Source of the DNA: Welwitschia mirabilis
Lineage: Eukaryota > Gnetophyta > Gnetopsida > Welwitschiales
Direction of reading: 5' to 3'
Length of the DNA stretch: 55,557 nucleotides
Assembly (NCBI GenBank): GCA_051453625.1
Contig: JBOZIK010000001.1
Coordinates: forward strand, 46,056,356-46,111,912
Under the pieces are notes generated by a model that had not been told where the DNA came from, did not search any database, and saw only the letters and a program-made list of their open reading frames with translations. Position 1 is the first letter of the stretch; the number at the start of each line of letters is the position of its first letter. Of the stretch, positions 22,760 through 33,744 are shown piece after piece. The position numbers and the translations under genes were made by a program.

Positions 22760-23960
22760 TATATTGGGATGAAAAAGAAGTAGTTGATTTTACTCCTTTG
22801 TGTATAGACTATTAGACATCTCATACACCTAACCCTACAGATGCAATAGTCTTGAAGACCCCTGATAACATAAGAAATATAAATATTACTAATATCCCAA
22901 CTTTTAAAAATAACAAAAATGAAGATCCTACGCTGCATTTGAGTCTTTTCTATTCTTTTTGCAAAGATAACTATTTAGAAATCAATTCTAACTTCTTAAG
23001 TCATTTTTATTTTTCTTTAAAGGGAGATTCCCAATTATGATTTCATATATTTCCAAACTATACATTTAAAACCTGAAACTTTATAAGAAAACTATTCTTA
23101 AACAAATATTAACCTTTCATAAGATGTTATCTCAAAAGATCCATTATGATCTAGTGCCTATGAAGGTCTAATATTCTTATAATGTCTTATCTACATAATT
23201 ATATAAAAAGTTTAACACCACATAAGTAGTGGTGAATCTCTTAGCCATGACTATCCTTCATAGTCTAATGCAAGCATAGAAAGTAAGAATGAAAATGATC
23301 AAGAACCATTAAGCAAGATGACTATAACTAAGATTTAAGTTTTTGTTATTTATAAAAATCATCCATTTGTGAGCTATATAAAAAGTTAACACTTTTAATA
23401 AGTAAGAATAAAAAATATTAAGAATTAGAACTTTAATAATAAAAACATCAATAACAGAAATAGTTTTATGAAATCAAAACATCTTTCAAAATTCTCAAGT
23501 CATTAAAGATTTAAGGGTTCAAATTTTGAATGTTAAATAAAAAGAGCATGAGAAATTTGATGAGTTCATGGATCAGTATTGGATTTTATTAGCAAGATGT
23601 TCAAACCATGGAATAAACATGAGAGAATGGATGAGAGCCTTGTTAGGAGGTCTTCAAAGTGATTCTTTAGAGAAATTAGATATTCTTCATGGGAATAGCA
23701 TCAAGAATGGTAGCACTTAAGAAATCAAAACTAGTGTAGGCAAATTATATAAGATGAGTCAAAGATGATCTCAGAATGAGGAGAAAGAAAAAAGAAAGGT
23801 TAATGAAGTTATAATAGCAAAGGACATAGAAACTAAGTATGCTGGTATATTAGTAGAAACTAATAAAAGGATAGAGGCTCTAACATGTGAGATTAATAGA
23901 TTAAAACAAGAAGAAGAAGTAGAAACCTAAGGATATTATAATAAGGAGAATCACTATCCC
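22760..23960 (+). pseudogene. Gypsy gag (Retrotrans_gag), decayed
   Basis: A 62-codon open piece at 22852-23040 contains N-I-T-N-I-P-T-F, N-E-D-P-T-L-H-L and F-Y-F-S-L-K-G-D-S-Q-L, matching the plant gypsy gag start (E-D-P-H-K-H-L, F-x-F-S-L-x-G). Later come I-R-K-L-F-L-N-K-Y, then F-D-E-F-M-D-Q-Y-W and C-S-N-H-G-I near 23555-23620 (family Y-W-E-R-F-K...C-P-H-H-G-I). A worn knuckle, G-Y-Y-N-K-E-N-H-Y-P-T-K-C-P near 23930-23972, has lost both leading Cys. Stops and frame changes break it. Confidence 0.8.
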
Positions 23961-24649
23961 ACAAAATGTCCATGAATGATAGGCTTTGTGGAGTGGTTAG
24001 ATATTAATAGAATTAATTATAATCCTAATAATAATACTCCTCAAATCAAAAAGAAGTCATATCCTAATTAGACTAGGAAGTGAAAAGGTAAGAAAGAAAC
24101 ACCAATGCAAATATTATGTAATCAAAGAGGTATGATTACTTTAAAAATTGGAAAAATAGAGAAGGAGCATCTAGTTACCAATAACAATTAGATAAAGGGG
24201 AAAAAACTTAAAGAACCTTCCATACCTATACAACTCCAACCGAATCCAAGAGAAGATGGTTGTAAAGCTATTCAAACTAGATCAGGAAGAAGCCATCCTT
24301 CACCCCTAGAAAAGAGAAAGAAATCAAGGAAAATGAAAGTACGGTAAAAAATAGTTCCATAAAAAGAGAAATAAATGGTCCTTTACCACTTTAAATGAGG
24401 AGTAAGATAATAGAAAATGTTGTCAAAAAGGGAGGAAAAGATGTAGAATACCTCATTAGAGCTTTGGAAGACACCTCAGTTAGTTTACCCTTAGTAAAAA
24501 TGTTAAAAGACATCCCCTCATACTAGAAGCAAATGAATAAGCTCTGTAGTAAAAAGGAGAGTAAGAAAAAGAAAGAGAAACTAATGAAGAAAATTGACAA
24601 AAGAGATAAATAAAAGAGTTCAGATATCTTGGGCCTCTACTCAAGCTTT

Positions 24650-25100
24650 TTAAGGAAATGAAATTGAGAAATACAATGATCTTAGAATACCAATTGTAAA
24701 TATAATTGTTGAAGGTGCTTGTAAAATAGAAGCTTTGGTAGATTTAGGGGTAAGTATTAATCTCATTTCTCATGACATATTTGATCAACTTGAAAGCCCT
24801 CAGTTAACTCAATATAATGGACAATTTACATGGTAAATGATTCTAAAGTAAAGCCAAAGGAAATAATGGAAAATACTCCCATAAAACTACAAGGGTTTGG
24901 ATACGTGGTGGATTTAGTAATTATGAAGACAAAAGGTAATACTCATCCTATCATACTAGGGAAACCTTGAATGGTAACTACCATTGCCACTTTACTTTAG
25001 GAAGGGAGTAATGGATATTAGTCTACAGGATCTAGTGTAGCAAATCAAAATATCTGATGAGGCAGAAATTGAACATTCCTCTACTAACAAAGGAGATAGT
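24650..25100 (+). pseudogene. Gypsy aspartic protease, decayed
   Basis: Readable as L-R-I-P-I-V-N-I-I-V-E-G-A, then A-L-V-D-L-G-V-S-I-N-L-I-S. The D-L-G at 24741-24749 stands where Athila/Tat elements have the catalytic D-L-G-A-S, so the active-site Asp is present. Downstream blocks are frame-shifted. The stretch between gag and here (23960-24650) is a basic, Lys-rich linker without recognisable domains. Confidence 0.75.
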
Positions 25101-25329
25101 GCTAATATGATTCTCATAAAGGAGGCTTAATAATTATTAGTAAAACTAGAGGTCAAAAGAAGGGATTATTCCTTGACTATTAAACTAACAAAAAAAGAAG
25201 AGGAGCTTGAGCAACCCCCTCTTGAAGAAGGTTTGAAATATATTGAAATTTAGAAAAATAAACCTCTAATTATTAATAGAAATTTAAATTCTTTCCAAAA
25301 AAGGAAATTAAAAAGATGTTAGCTAAACA

Positions 25330-26200
25330 AACTAATGTTTTTTCTTAGACTCATGAAGATATTTTGGGGGTAGAACCTGTGACCTACTAGCATAAAATCT
25401 ATCTAGATATCACAATGAAGACTATGAGGTAACCAGATAGGAGGTCCAATCCTCATATGTAAGATGTAATTAAAAAGAAAATTTTAAGGTTGTTAAAAGT
25501 AGGATTCATCTTCCTTATTTCTAATTCAGAATGGGTAAGTCTAGTAAGAATAGTTTCCAAGAAATATAATAAAATGGAGAGTGTGCATAGATTTTAAGCT
25601 ACTGGATACTGCTACCTATAAGGACCATTTTTCTTTGCCCTTCGTGAATTAATTTTTAAAAAGAATTTCTAGTCATAAGCACTACATTTTTTTGGATGAG
25701 TGTAGTGGATACAACCAAATTCCAATAGCTATAAAAAACCAAGCAAAAACAACTTCTACTTATAAATGAGGTACCTATGCCTTTAAAGTTTTACCTTTTG
25801 GGTTGTGTAAAATCAGTGGAAGCTTTTATGAATGACTTCGCAACTTTTGGAAATGATTTTGAGAAAGCCTTGAGAATACTAAAGGCAATATTAACTCAAT
25901 GTAAGGAAAAGAATTTGAAATTGAGCTAGTCTAAAAGACATCTTATGGTGGCTGAAGGAATTGTTCTAAGCCACAAAATATTAGTAAAATAAATTAAAAC
26001 TTATGACCAAAAAATCAATGTTATCAATAAATTCCCCCATAAACTAAGCTAAAAGAACTGAGATCATTCTTAGTTCATCTAAGTACTATAGAAGATTTAT
26101 TGCTAATTTTAGTAAAATTGCTAAACCATTAAGAAATCTTGTACAAAAGGATGTACCCTATGAATGGATCTAAGAATGCCAAAAAACTTTTCAAATTCAT
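25330..26200 (+). pseudogene. Gypsy reverse transcriptase with active-site deletion
   Basis: Blocks in order: K-T-M-R and N-P-H-M near 25420-25460, Y-K-D-H-F, then H-Y-I-F-L-D-E-C-S-G-Y-N-Q-I-P-I-A at 25680-25730, G-T-Y-A-F-K-V-L-P-F-G-L-C near 25770-25810, and F-M-N-D-F at 25824-25838. The family has about 25 residues between P-F-G-L-C-N and F-M-D-D; here they are nearly absent, so a deletion removed them. The second catalytic Asp is kept but the first is Asn. Y-Y-R-R-F-I-A-N-F-S-K-I-A-K-P-L follows at 26085. Confidence 0.88.
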
Positions 26201-26249
26201 AAAGATAAGTTAGTGAAGACCCCTATTTACAAAATCTATATTGGGATAA

Positions 26250-26570
26250 AACCTTTCACATTATGACTGATGCTTTGCAATATGCTATTGATGTTGTTTT
26301 GGGATGAAAGCATGATCATTGTAAATCTTATGCCATTACTTATCTAAGGATATTCTAGCTATAGTAGTAGCCTTAGATACATTTAGGAATTATATCCTTG
26401 ATTACAAAGTAAAGGTTCACATGAATCATAGTTCCATATGGTTTAGCAAATTCTCGAATTATAAGATGGATACTTTTAATGTAGGAATTTGATCTGAAGA
26501 TAGTAAATAAGAAGGAAATAGAGAATGTGATGGTTGATCACCTATTCAGGCTAGAATTCCCTGAAGAGGT
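26250..26570 (+). pseudogene. Gypsy RNase H, decayed
   Basis: Readable pieces are F-H-I-M-T-D-A-L-Q-Y-A-I (family F-E-L-M-C-D-A-S-D-Y-A-I, catalytic Asp kept), then R-I-I-R-W-I-L-L-M and E-F-D-L-K-I-V-N-K-K, then E-N-V-M-V-D-H-L-F-R-L-E at 26520-26560. The last is the standard end of the Athila/Tat RNase H (N-x-V-A-D-H-L-S-R-L-E). Stops interrupt the middle. Confidence 0.8.
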
Positions 26571-26639
26571 TGAACAAATAGACCCTCAAAATGATTTTTT
26601 TGATGATCATTTAGCAAGTTTGGAATAAACACCTTGGTT

Positions 26640-27148
26640 TGTAGACATTGCTAACTTCTTAGTGAGTAAGAAGATTCCACCTTACTTAAACTATTATGAA
26701 AAGAAGAGGTTGTTAATAAAATATTATACATGGAAGAACAAGATCCTCTTCAAATTTTATAGGGATGGTGTAATTAGGAGGTGTGTTGGAGAGCCTAATC
26801 AGAAGGAATTTTGCAAACTTTTTATGTAGAAGAAAGAAGAAATCATTATGGAGGAAAAAGAATAGCCATAAAAATTTTGAACATAGGATATTATTAGCTT
26901 CTCTATTTAAGGATTCTTTCAATTACATAAAAGGGTATGACAAATGTTAAAGAGAAGGAGCATGGTCTAAGGTGATGAAAAATGCCTTAATAATGGATTC
27001 AAGCCTTAGAACCCTTTGACATCTAGGGGATAGATTTCATTAGACCCATTAATCTAAAGTCCTATGGAAAAGAATATATTTTGATCTGCATGGTTTATTT
27101 AACTAAATGGGATAAATCTAAAATTTTCCCTAACTATTCCATTAAGTT
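26640..27148 (+). pseudogene. Gypsy integrase N-terminal part, first copy
   Basis: It begins P-W-F-V-D-I-A-N-F-L-V-S, then Y-Y-E-K-K-R, G-V-I-R-R-C-V and the zinc-finger and core start down to Y-L-T-K-W-D-K, where a 100-N gap cuts it. The Trp of the W-G-I-D-F block is a stop (tag). The same region recurs at 27249 with about 15% difference by eye, so the two are related copies, not one locus read twice. Confidence 0.8.
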
Positions 27149-27248
27149 NNNNNNNNNNNNNNNNNNNNNNNNNNNNNNNNNNNNNNNNNNNNNNNNNNNN
27201 NNNNNNNNNNNNNNNNNNNNNNNNNNNNNNNNNNNNNNNNNNNNNNNN

Positions 27249-28470
27249 GTTGCTAACTTCTTAGTGAGTAAGAAGATGTCACCTTACTTAAAGTATTATA
27301 AGAAGAAGAGACCATTGAAAGAAGTAAAATATTATATATGGGAGAACAAGATCCTCTTCAGATTTTTTAGGGATTATTTCATCAGGAGGTGGGTTGAAGA
27401 GCTTGATTAGAAGGAACTTCTACAAACTTTTCACGAAGAAGAAGGAGGAGATCATTATGGAGGAAAAAGAACAGCCATACAAATTCTAAATGTAGGATAT
27501 TATTTACCTTCTCTATTTAAGGACTATTTTAATTACGTATAAAGGGTGTGACAAGTGTCAAAGAGAGGAAGCATGGTCAAAGGTGATGGAAATTTCCCAA
27601 AAATGGATTTAAGCCTTAGAATCCTTTAATGTCTAAGGGATAGATTTCTTTAGACTCATTAATTCAAAATCATATTAAAAAAAATACATTCTAGTCTATG
27701 TGGATTATTTGACTAGATGGGCTAAAGCTGAGGCTATTCCTAACTATTTCACTAAAGCGGTAGTTAAATTATTGTCTAGGAATATCTTTCATTGGTTTGA
27801 TATGCCTAAGAGTCCTATAATAGATAGAAGAACCCAATTTACTAGTTAAGTTTTTAAAAAGTTTTTGTTTAAGTATGGAGTCCATCATAAACTTTCTTAT
27901 GCTTACCACCCCAAATCCAATGGTTAAGCTGAGGTCACAAATAGGAAGTTGAACCAGATTTTAACTATAATAGTGAACACTAAAATTACAAATTGGGCAT
28001 ATAAACTTACTAAAGCATTATGGGTTGGGTTTCACATCTCATGAATTAATCAATGGTAAAAAGGTAACCTTACCTATTGAGTTAAGACTAACATCCTATA
28101 AATTGGCTAAATAATTAGATCATAATCTAGATAAATCTCAAAAAATGGATCTAAAACATGAATAAATCAGATGAAGATAGAAGATAAGCCCTAATAAGAA
28201 AGGAATTGATCCAAATATAATTAAAAGAGTGGCATGAACATAATGTTTATAAAACTAATTTTAAAATTGGAGATAAAATCTTAGTTTTTAGTCCTAAATA
28301 TATATCTTCTAAAAAAGTATACTAAAAAATGGATTGAACCATACACTTTAATGAAAATTTACCTGATGGAGCAGTGAAAGTGTTTAATGAAGAAACTAGG
28401 AACACATATCAAATCAATGATTATAGAATCAAAACTTATACAAAAATAATTTCACTCTTAGAAGAGATGA
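27249..28470 (+). pseudogene. Gypsy integrase, second copy, with C-terminal domain
   Basis: It restarts at A-N-F-L-V-S-K-K-M and is open for about 54 codons. The zinc finger is readable as H-E-E-E...H-Y-G-G-K-R-T-A and C-D-K-C-Q-R. The DDE core keeps all three acids by position: Asp in G-I-D-F-F, Asp in I-I-D-R-R-T-Q-F (about 27820) and Glu in A-E-V-T-N-R-K-L (about 27930). The C-terminal domain is visible near 28255-28430 as F-K-I-G-D-K-I-L-V-F and D-G-A-V-K-V-F. Several stops replace Trp or Gln. Pol ends near 28470. Confidence 0.85.
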
Positions 28471-30429
28471 AATAAACTTATAGGATGGAAAAGATTCTAT
28501 CCATATATTTTCCTCCATAGTCCTATAGTATTTTGATAAAAATAAAAATATAAAATTATAATAATAATAATAAAAAAATAAATTAAAGGCTAAAAGGTTT
28601 TACTTTTAAGAAAGAAAAAGGGATTTTTTCAAATTAGAAGAATTTTTGCTTGGTAGGTAAAAGTACTTCTTATAGGAATCAGTAAGACTTTAAGAAGGAA
28701 GAAGTTATAAATGGTAAGAATGACTAGATTATAAAAGAAAATAAAGGTATTTTTACAATCATTTATGTTATCATTGGGAAAAAAAGAAAGAGCAATGTCC
28801 TACCATAAGTACACCAGGTTAAATATTCCTAAGAGGGACCTATAGTAGTGTAATAAGGTAGCTATGAGAACTTCACCAAGGGATCAGTTCGCCATGATCG
28901 AGTTTACAAATCTATGGTTCCTTATTCTTATAACAGTGGTTGTACTCTCCTCATTGCAAAAATCTTTCTTAAAATAAAGGCCCTTTGGCTTCACATTATA
29001 AAGAAGACAATCACTCTCTAGGAGTTATTTGAGGAGTGATTAGTCCCCAATATTTTCTTCAAACTAAGTAAACCTCAAAAGGAAAAATAAATGTTGCACA
29101 GGATACCATTATTTTGTTTCAATGTTTAGATAATTTACATCAATGTATCTTTATTCTACTTATCTTGAAGTAATAAATTTTTTCAAAGATAAAAGGACTT
29201 GGCATTTAAGGAATTTTTATAATTTGGTATAACAAAAATTAGTACTAGAATAAAAGAAGATAAATCTCATCATATAAAAAAAAACAAAACCTTTATTTCA
29301 TAATGCAGATAATGATAATTCTTATATCTTATCTTTCAAATAAAAGAGTCTTAATTAGGAAATATATTTATTCTAAAAAGTAGGTAAAGCATTAAACAGT
29401 AACCAAAGAATTGGAGTCAACTAAACTTGATCTTATAAATAAGAAAAATCACCCCCTATACTTGTTTTTTCTTCTAGAACTCCTCTGACTAGAAGTTTTT
29501 ATGGGAGGAAGAAAATGTAAGTGATGTAAGGAGTTAACAAGGATCTTAATCTCAGCACCATGGGCATCTCAACAATTTTGAAAAGTAGAGTCATCCCAGG
29601 GTCCATACCTTTTTAGGTAATCCTAGTAAAAAAAAAAAGGGTATATAAGCTTAGTACTGAATTATTACCTTTAATCTACCATACTTAACACTTTATCTCA
29701 TAAATCTTACCTGTAAACTACCATAAAGATGTATCATACATATTGGACTCGTTAGATAGGCTATAAATCAGCTTAGTAGCCTAGTTTCTGAAATACTTAA
29801 TACATAGCTAATGAACCATAGGGCCAAAACAAGGTGGAATCCTTCCATGACTGAATCGATTCCTTTCATTCTCTTGAAGGATGCCATCTAAGGTACTAAG
29901 TACCTCAGCAGTTGTGTTATAAAAAGAAAGGTCAGGAGTGTAATGCTTTAGACATAGATTTAAGGGAAAGCCTCATAATATTTGAGAGGAACCTAAGCTA
30001 AAAAGGTAGAACTTAAACTTATTTAATAGAGGAGGAGTAGCAGGATGCATGGATAAGTTATTGGATTTGGAAGGCATTCTTAATCTGAAGTGTCAATAGA
30101 AATTGATTTAATTTGATAAATGTGATTGTGAGCAATTGTTTAATGCATTTTAGTATACTTATAATAAGAAAACTATCAGTAAAAAGACTCATTCATAATT
30201 TTAAATATAGTAAGACTCAGATACATCTAATTTGTTGATTTTTTTGAGCTACTAGAGGAGATTTATTTGATTCAGAAAATCTTGGATCTAACTCTACTTC
30301 TTCTAACTAAACTATAAATTCCATAATAATTTCAACTATTTCTAGCTAGCTTCATAAATTTAAAGGATCCTCTTCAAGTAACCTTCATTACTTGAAGACC
30401 CCCCTTAAATCCTTGCAGAAGCAAAAGAT
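28471..30429 (+). other. 3' non-coding part of the gypsy element, before the duplicated blocks
   Basis: No known domain. 28540-28585 is an AAT-rich run. A short ORF at 28864-28977 (37 codons) encodes a hydrophobic stretch L-W-F-L-I-L-I-T-V-V-V-L-S-S-L, which looks like a membrane segment; whether it means anything is unclear. Palindrome-like modules of the kind described for 30430-32758 begin at about 30363. Confidence 0.5.
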
Positions 30430-32758
30430 TAATTTTTTGAATGACATGCCAAAAAGGTATGTATTATTTGTTAAAGACCCCTTTGACAAATGGCCAAGAC
30501 CCTTTCACAATGTCTTAAAAATTGCTTTAAATTTTAGCTTTTTTATTTTTCCCTACCTGCTCTTAGCGTGAGCTCGAAGACTTCCTTTAAGTAACCTTTA
30601 TCACTCAGAAACCTCCTTCGAGTTCTACCTCGAGCGTAGAATGAATTAGTTCAATAATGAGATGGCTTCATCTTTCTTCTAATTTATCACCACTATTGAG
30701 ACCACTTAGAAATCTTTAAAGCTTCTTTTCATACAACAATCTAATTTGACATGTGTTANNNNNNNNNNNNNNNNNNNNNNNNNNNNNNNNNNNNNNNNNN
30801 NNNNNNNNNNNNNNNNNNNNNNNNNNNNNNNNNNNNNNNNNNNNNNNNNNNNNNNNNNNNNNNNNNNNNNNNNNNNNNNNNNNNNNNNNNNNNNNNNNNN
30901 NNNNNNNNNNNNNNNNNNNNNNNNNNNNNNNNNNNNNNNNNNNNNNNNNNNNNNNNNNNNNNNNNNNNNNNNNNNNNNNNNNNNNNNNNNNNNNNNNNNN
31001 NNNNNNNNNNNNNNNNNNNNNNNNNNNNNNNNNNNNNNNNNNNNNNNNNNNNNNNNNNNNNNNNNNNNNNNNNNNNNNNNNNNNNNNNNNNNNNNNNNNN
31101 NNNNNNNNNNNNNNNNNNNNNNNNNNNNNNNNNNNNNNNNNNNNNNNNNNNNNNNNNNNNNNNNNNNNNNNNNNNNNNNNNNNNNNNNNNNNNNNNNNNN
31201 NNNNNNNNNNNNNNNNNNNNNNNNNNNNNNNNNNNNNNNNNNNNNNNNNNNNNNNNNNNNNNNNNNNNNNNNNNNNNNNNNNNNNNNNNNNNNNNNNNNN
31301 NNNNNNNNNNNNNNNNNNNNNNNNNNNNNNNNNNNNNNNNNNNNNNNNNNNNNNNNNNNNNNNNNNNNNNNNNNNNNNNNNNNNNNNNNNNNNNNNNNNN
31401 NNNNNNNNNNNNNNNTATTGAGACCACTTAGAAATCTTTAAAGCTTCTTTTCATACAACAATCTAATTTGACATGTGTTAGGCATGTAATTGAAAATATC
31501 CTTTGAGAAAAAGATCCCCCCTCCCCCTTTGATTTTGATATCTATAAATAATAGTTGGGGATGCATTAATGGTCATATCAGATTCTTTAAAAGAATTTCA
31601 TTAATGACTCCTTAAAAGACTCTTTTGATTAATTCTTGGTAAATCAAAAACCCTTTTTGAGCTTAGTTTTTATCAAAAAGATCTTTTGAAAAGGAAATTT
31701 AAACTTGAAGAACCCATTCATTGCTTGAAGAGCCCATTTAAAAAAGTAATTTCCACTCAAATATAAAAAGAAATTTATGAGATTAATGAAGAAGTAGATC
31801 AAAAATAGAATCTTATGAGACTAAATTTTACTAGTAGGAGAAAAGAATCCATGGGCTAAAAGGGAGATAGTAGTAGCAAAAAATGGGCTAATTTTCAGAA
31901 GAAGTCCTCTTGTGAAGGATTTCTTATTTAGTGCTTTCCAAAGCGTGTATAGAAAATGTAAAATTAAGAAAATATAATTTATTTTTACAAGCTAAGAGAA
32001 CTATGATCACATTTATGTGATTAACATTTTAAAGGTGCTAATTTTGGGAAAACTAGGATATACAAATCTACATAGCTTCTACTCTACTAAATGGCTTCAT
32101 TAGTTCAAAGGACTCCTTTGAGTTAATAATAATGACTACTTGAAGGATCCATTCAAGAAACTTTGTTGCTCAAAGACCCCTTTCAAGAATGTAATTATGT
32201 GTTAAAAGACTCCTTTAAATAGTGGAAAACCCCTTTCAATCCATGACAGAAGAAAAGACAAAAATGAACTTTTATAGTGAATTTTGTCATTACCTTCCTT
32301 TGATGACCTCGATCGCCCCTTTATTAGAGACTTTGGTGAAACCTCTTTTGTTGCTTCTTTCATAGGGAAAATGTTATTTTTCACTAAACCATTTGTCTAA
32401 TAATGTTTCTTTATATAATTAAAAGGATTTAATGTTTTAATTACATTTCATTTTCTTTGCAAAATGCTAGGTGGGCACTTGGAGTTTAACAATACTTCTT
32501 ATATGAGTAATTCATACAAGAAAGAGATTAAAATTTAAAGCTAAGTTGTAAAATGTTTTTTTCAAGAGTTAAAATTATTCTAAGTTCAAAATTTTCAAAA
32601 ACTTCTTAAAGACCCTAGTTTTGCTAGACTTAAGTAATGGTTAATCAAACTTAGCTGGTGGAACTGGTTAATGTTTTTAGAAAAGTATAGTAACAAAGAA
32701 GTTTATTCTTTCTACCTAAATTTGAAATTTAAAAAAAAAAAAAAAAACCCTGTTGCTT
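30430..32758 (+). repeat. Duplicated 3' block, first copy, rich in CAAAGACCCCTTTG-like palindromes
   Basis: Co-linear with 33745-35436. Both contain the same chain of short modules such as tcaaagacccctttcaag, ttgaagaacccatt and aaaagactcctttaaa, a tttgacatgtgtt landmark, a ggtgctaattttg landmark, an A17 run (32731-32747) and ccctgttgctt at the end. A 657-N gap (30759-31415) lies inside, flanked by the same 65 bp on both sides. Without the gap and one flank the block is about 1.6 kb. Confidence 0.85.
30694..31480. other. 657-N gap with identical 65-bp flanks
   Basis: 30694-30758 and 31416-31480 are the same 65 bases (tattgagaccacttag to gacatgtgtta). The second copy of the block reads straight through this point with a single version, so the Ns probably stand for no real sequence. 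Confidence 0.85.
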
Positions 32759-32858
32759 NNNNNNNNNNNNNNNNNNNNNNNNNNNNNNNNNNNNNNNNNN
32801 NNNNNNNNNNNNNNNNNNNNNNNNNNNNNNNNNNNNNNNNNNNNNNNNNNNNNNNNNN

Positions 32859-33744
32859 TAAGGAGACTATCACTAATTGAGACTAACTTACGCTATCAAG
32901 TAAGTCAAATAAAGTGTGGTGTAAAATGGTTCTAAACTATTATTATGAACCTTAATGAAGGTTTTTCTTAAGATCTATATCATAAATGAGATTGTCACTA
33001 AATCAAGAATAACATAATTATAATAGATTCTAATAATATAAATGCATAAAATAAATAGGGGTTTTATTGATATCAAACCAACATCTAAATTACAAAATAG
33101 CCATATTTTAACGGAGGATGCATAGCCCAACACCAAGGGAACATATTGTTGCAATTCACAAGATGAATCTCTCACCCTTTGATCTCTTGTCATGAGAATG
33201 TTTGATACAAATTAAGATGATAGAAAGATTAAGAAAAGGTGGTTTATTTATATAACATAGAAGGTAAAATCGTCACACAAAATGTACTAAAAAACATGCT
33301 CAAACCCAAGAAAGAAATAGATGAAAGGGATGAAAGTCGGCTAGCCATTTCAAGTATCATCCTGACTATCATGGGAATGACCAAGGGGATAATGCTATAA
33401 GCCCTATGATTTGTCAGGGGACAATGATACAAGCCCTATGATTTGTCATTCATTGGTTCTCTCTCTAGTCCACATTAGCATCCCATTGGCAGGGTTGTCA
33501 TTCTACTTGTCATGGGGATGATAGTTCTCTTTATCTTTTCAACTCAATAGAATTTAGCCTCTAGCATTATTAATCTTCTTCCAAAGAATTTATCATTAGA
33601 ATAGGCCTAGAATTCCTTTAAAAATGTTAAGAATTGCATATTTCTGTGATCATTCATCAACTCTTCATAATTATCAGATTTAAATCTAAACCTATTTAAA
33701 TGTCTTGAAAATAGCTTATAACACCTTATAAAATACATAAAATT
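32859..33744 (+). other. Spacer between the duplicated blocks
   Basis: It begins after a 100-N gap (32759-32858). No domain is recognised. A 31-bp unit (gataatgctataagccctat, then gatttgtca) occurs twice in tandem at about 33389-33448. Open readings on minus at 32975-33193 and 33244-33432 show no family motif and are probably chance. Confidence 0.45.

Noticed and set aside
30746-31441. Long open frames across the 657-N gap on both strands
   Set aside because: They consist of unknown residues only; an N run cannot supply stops. Same for frames over the gaps at 7923, 27149 and 32759.
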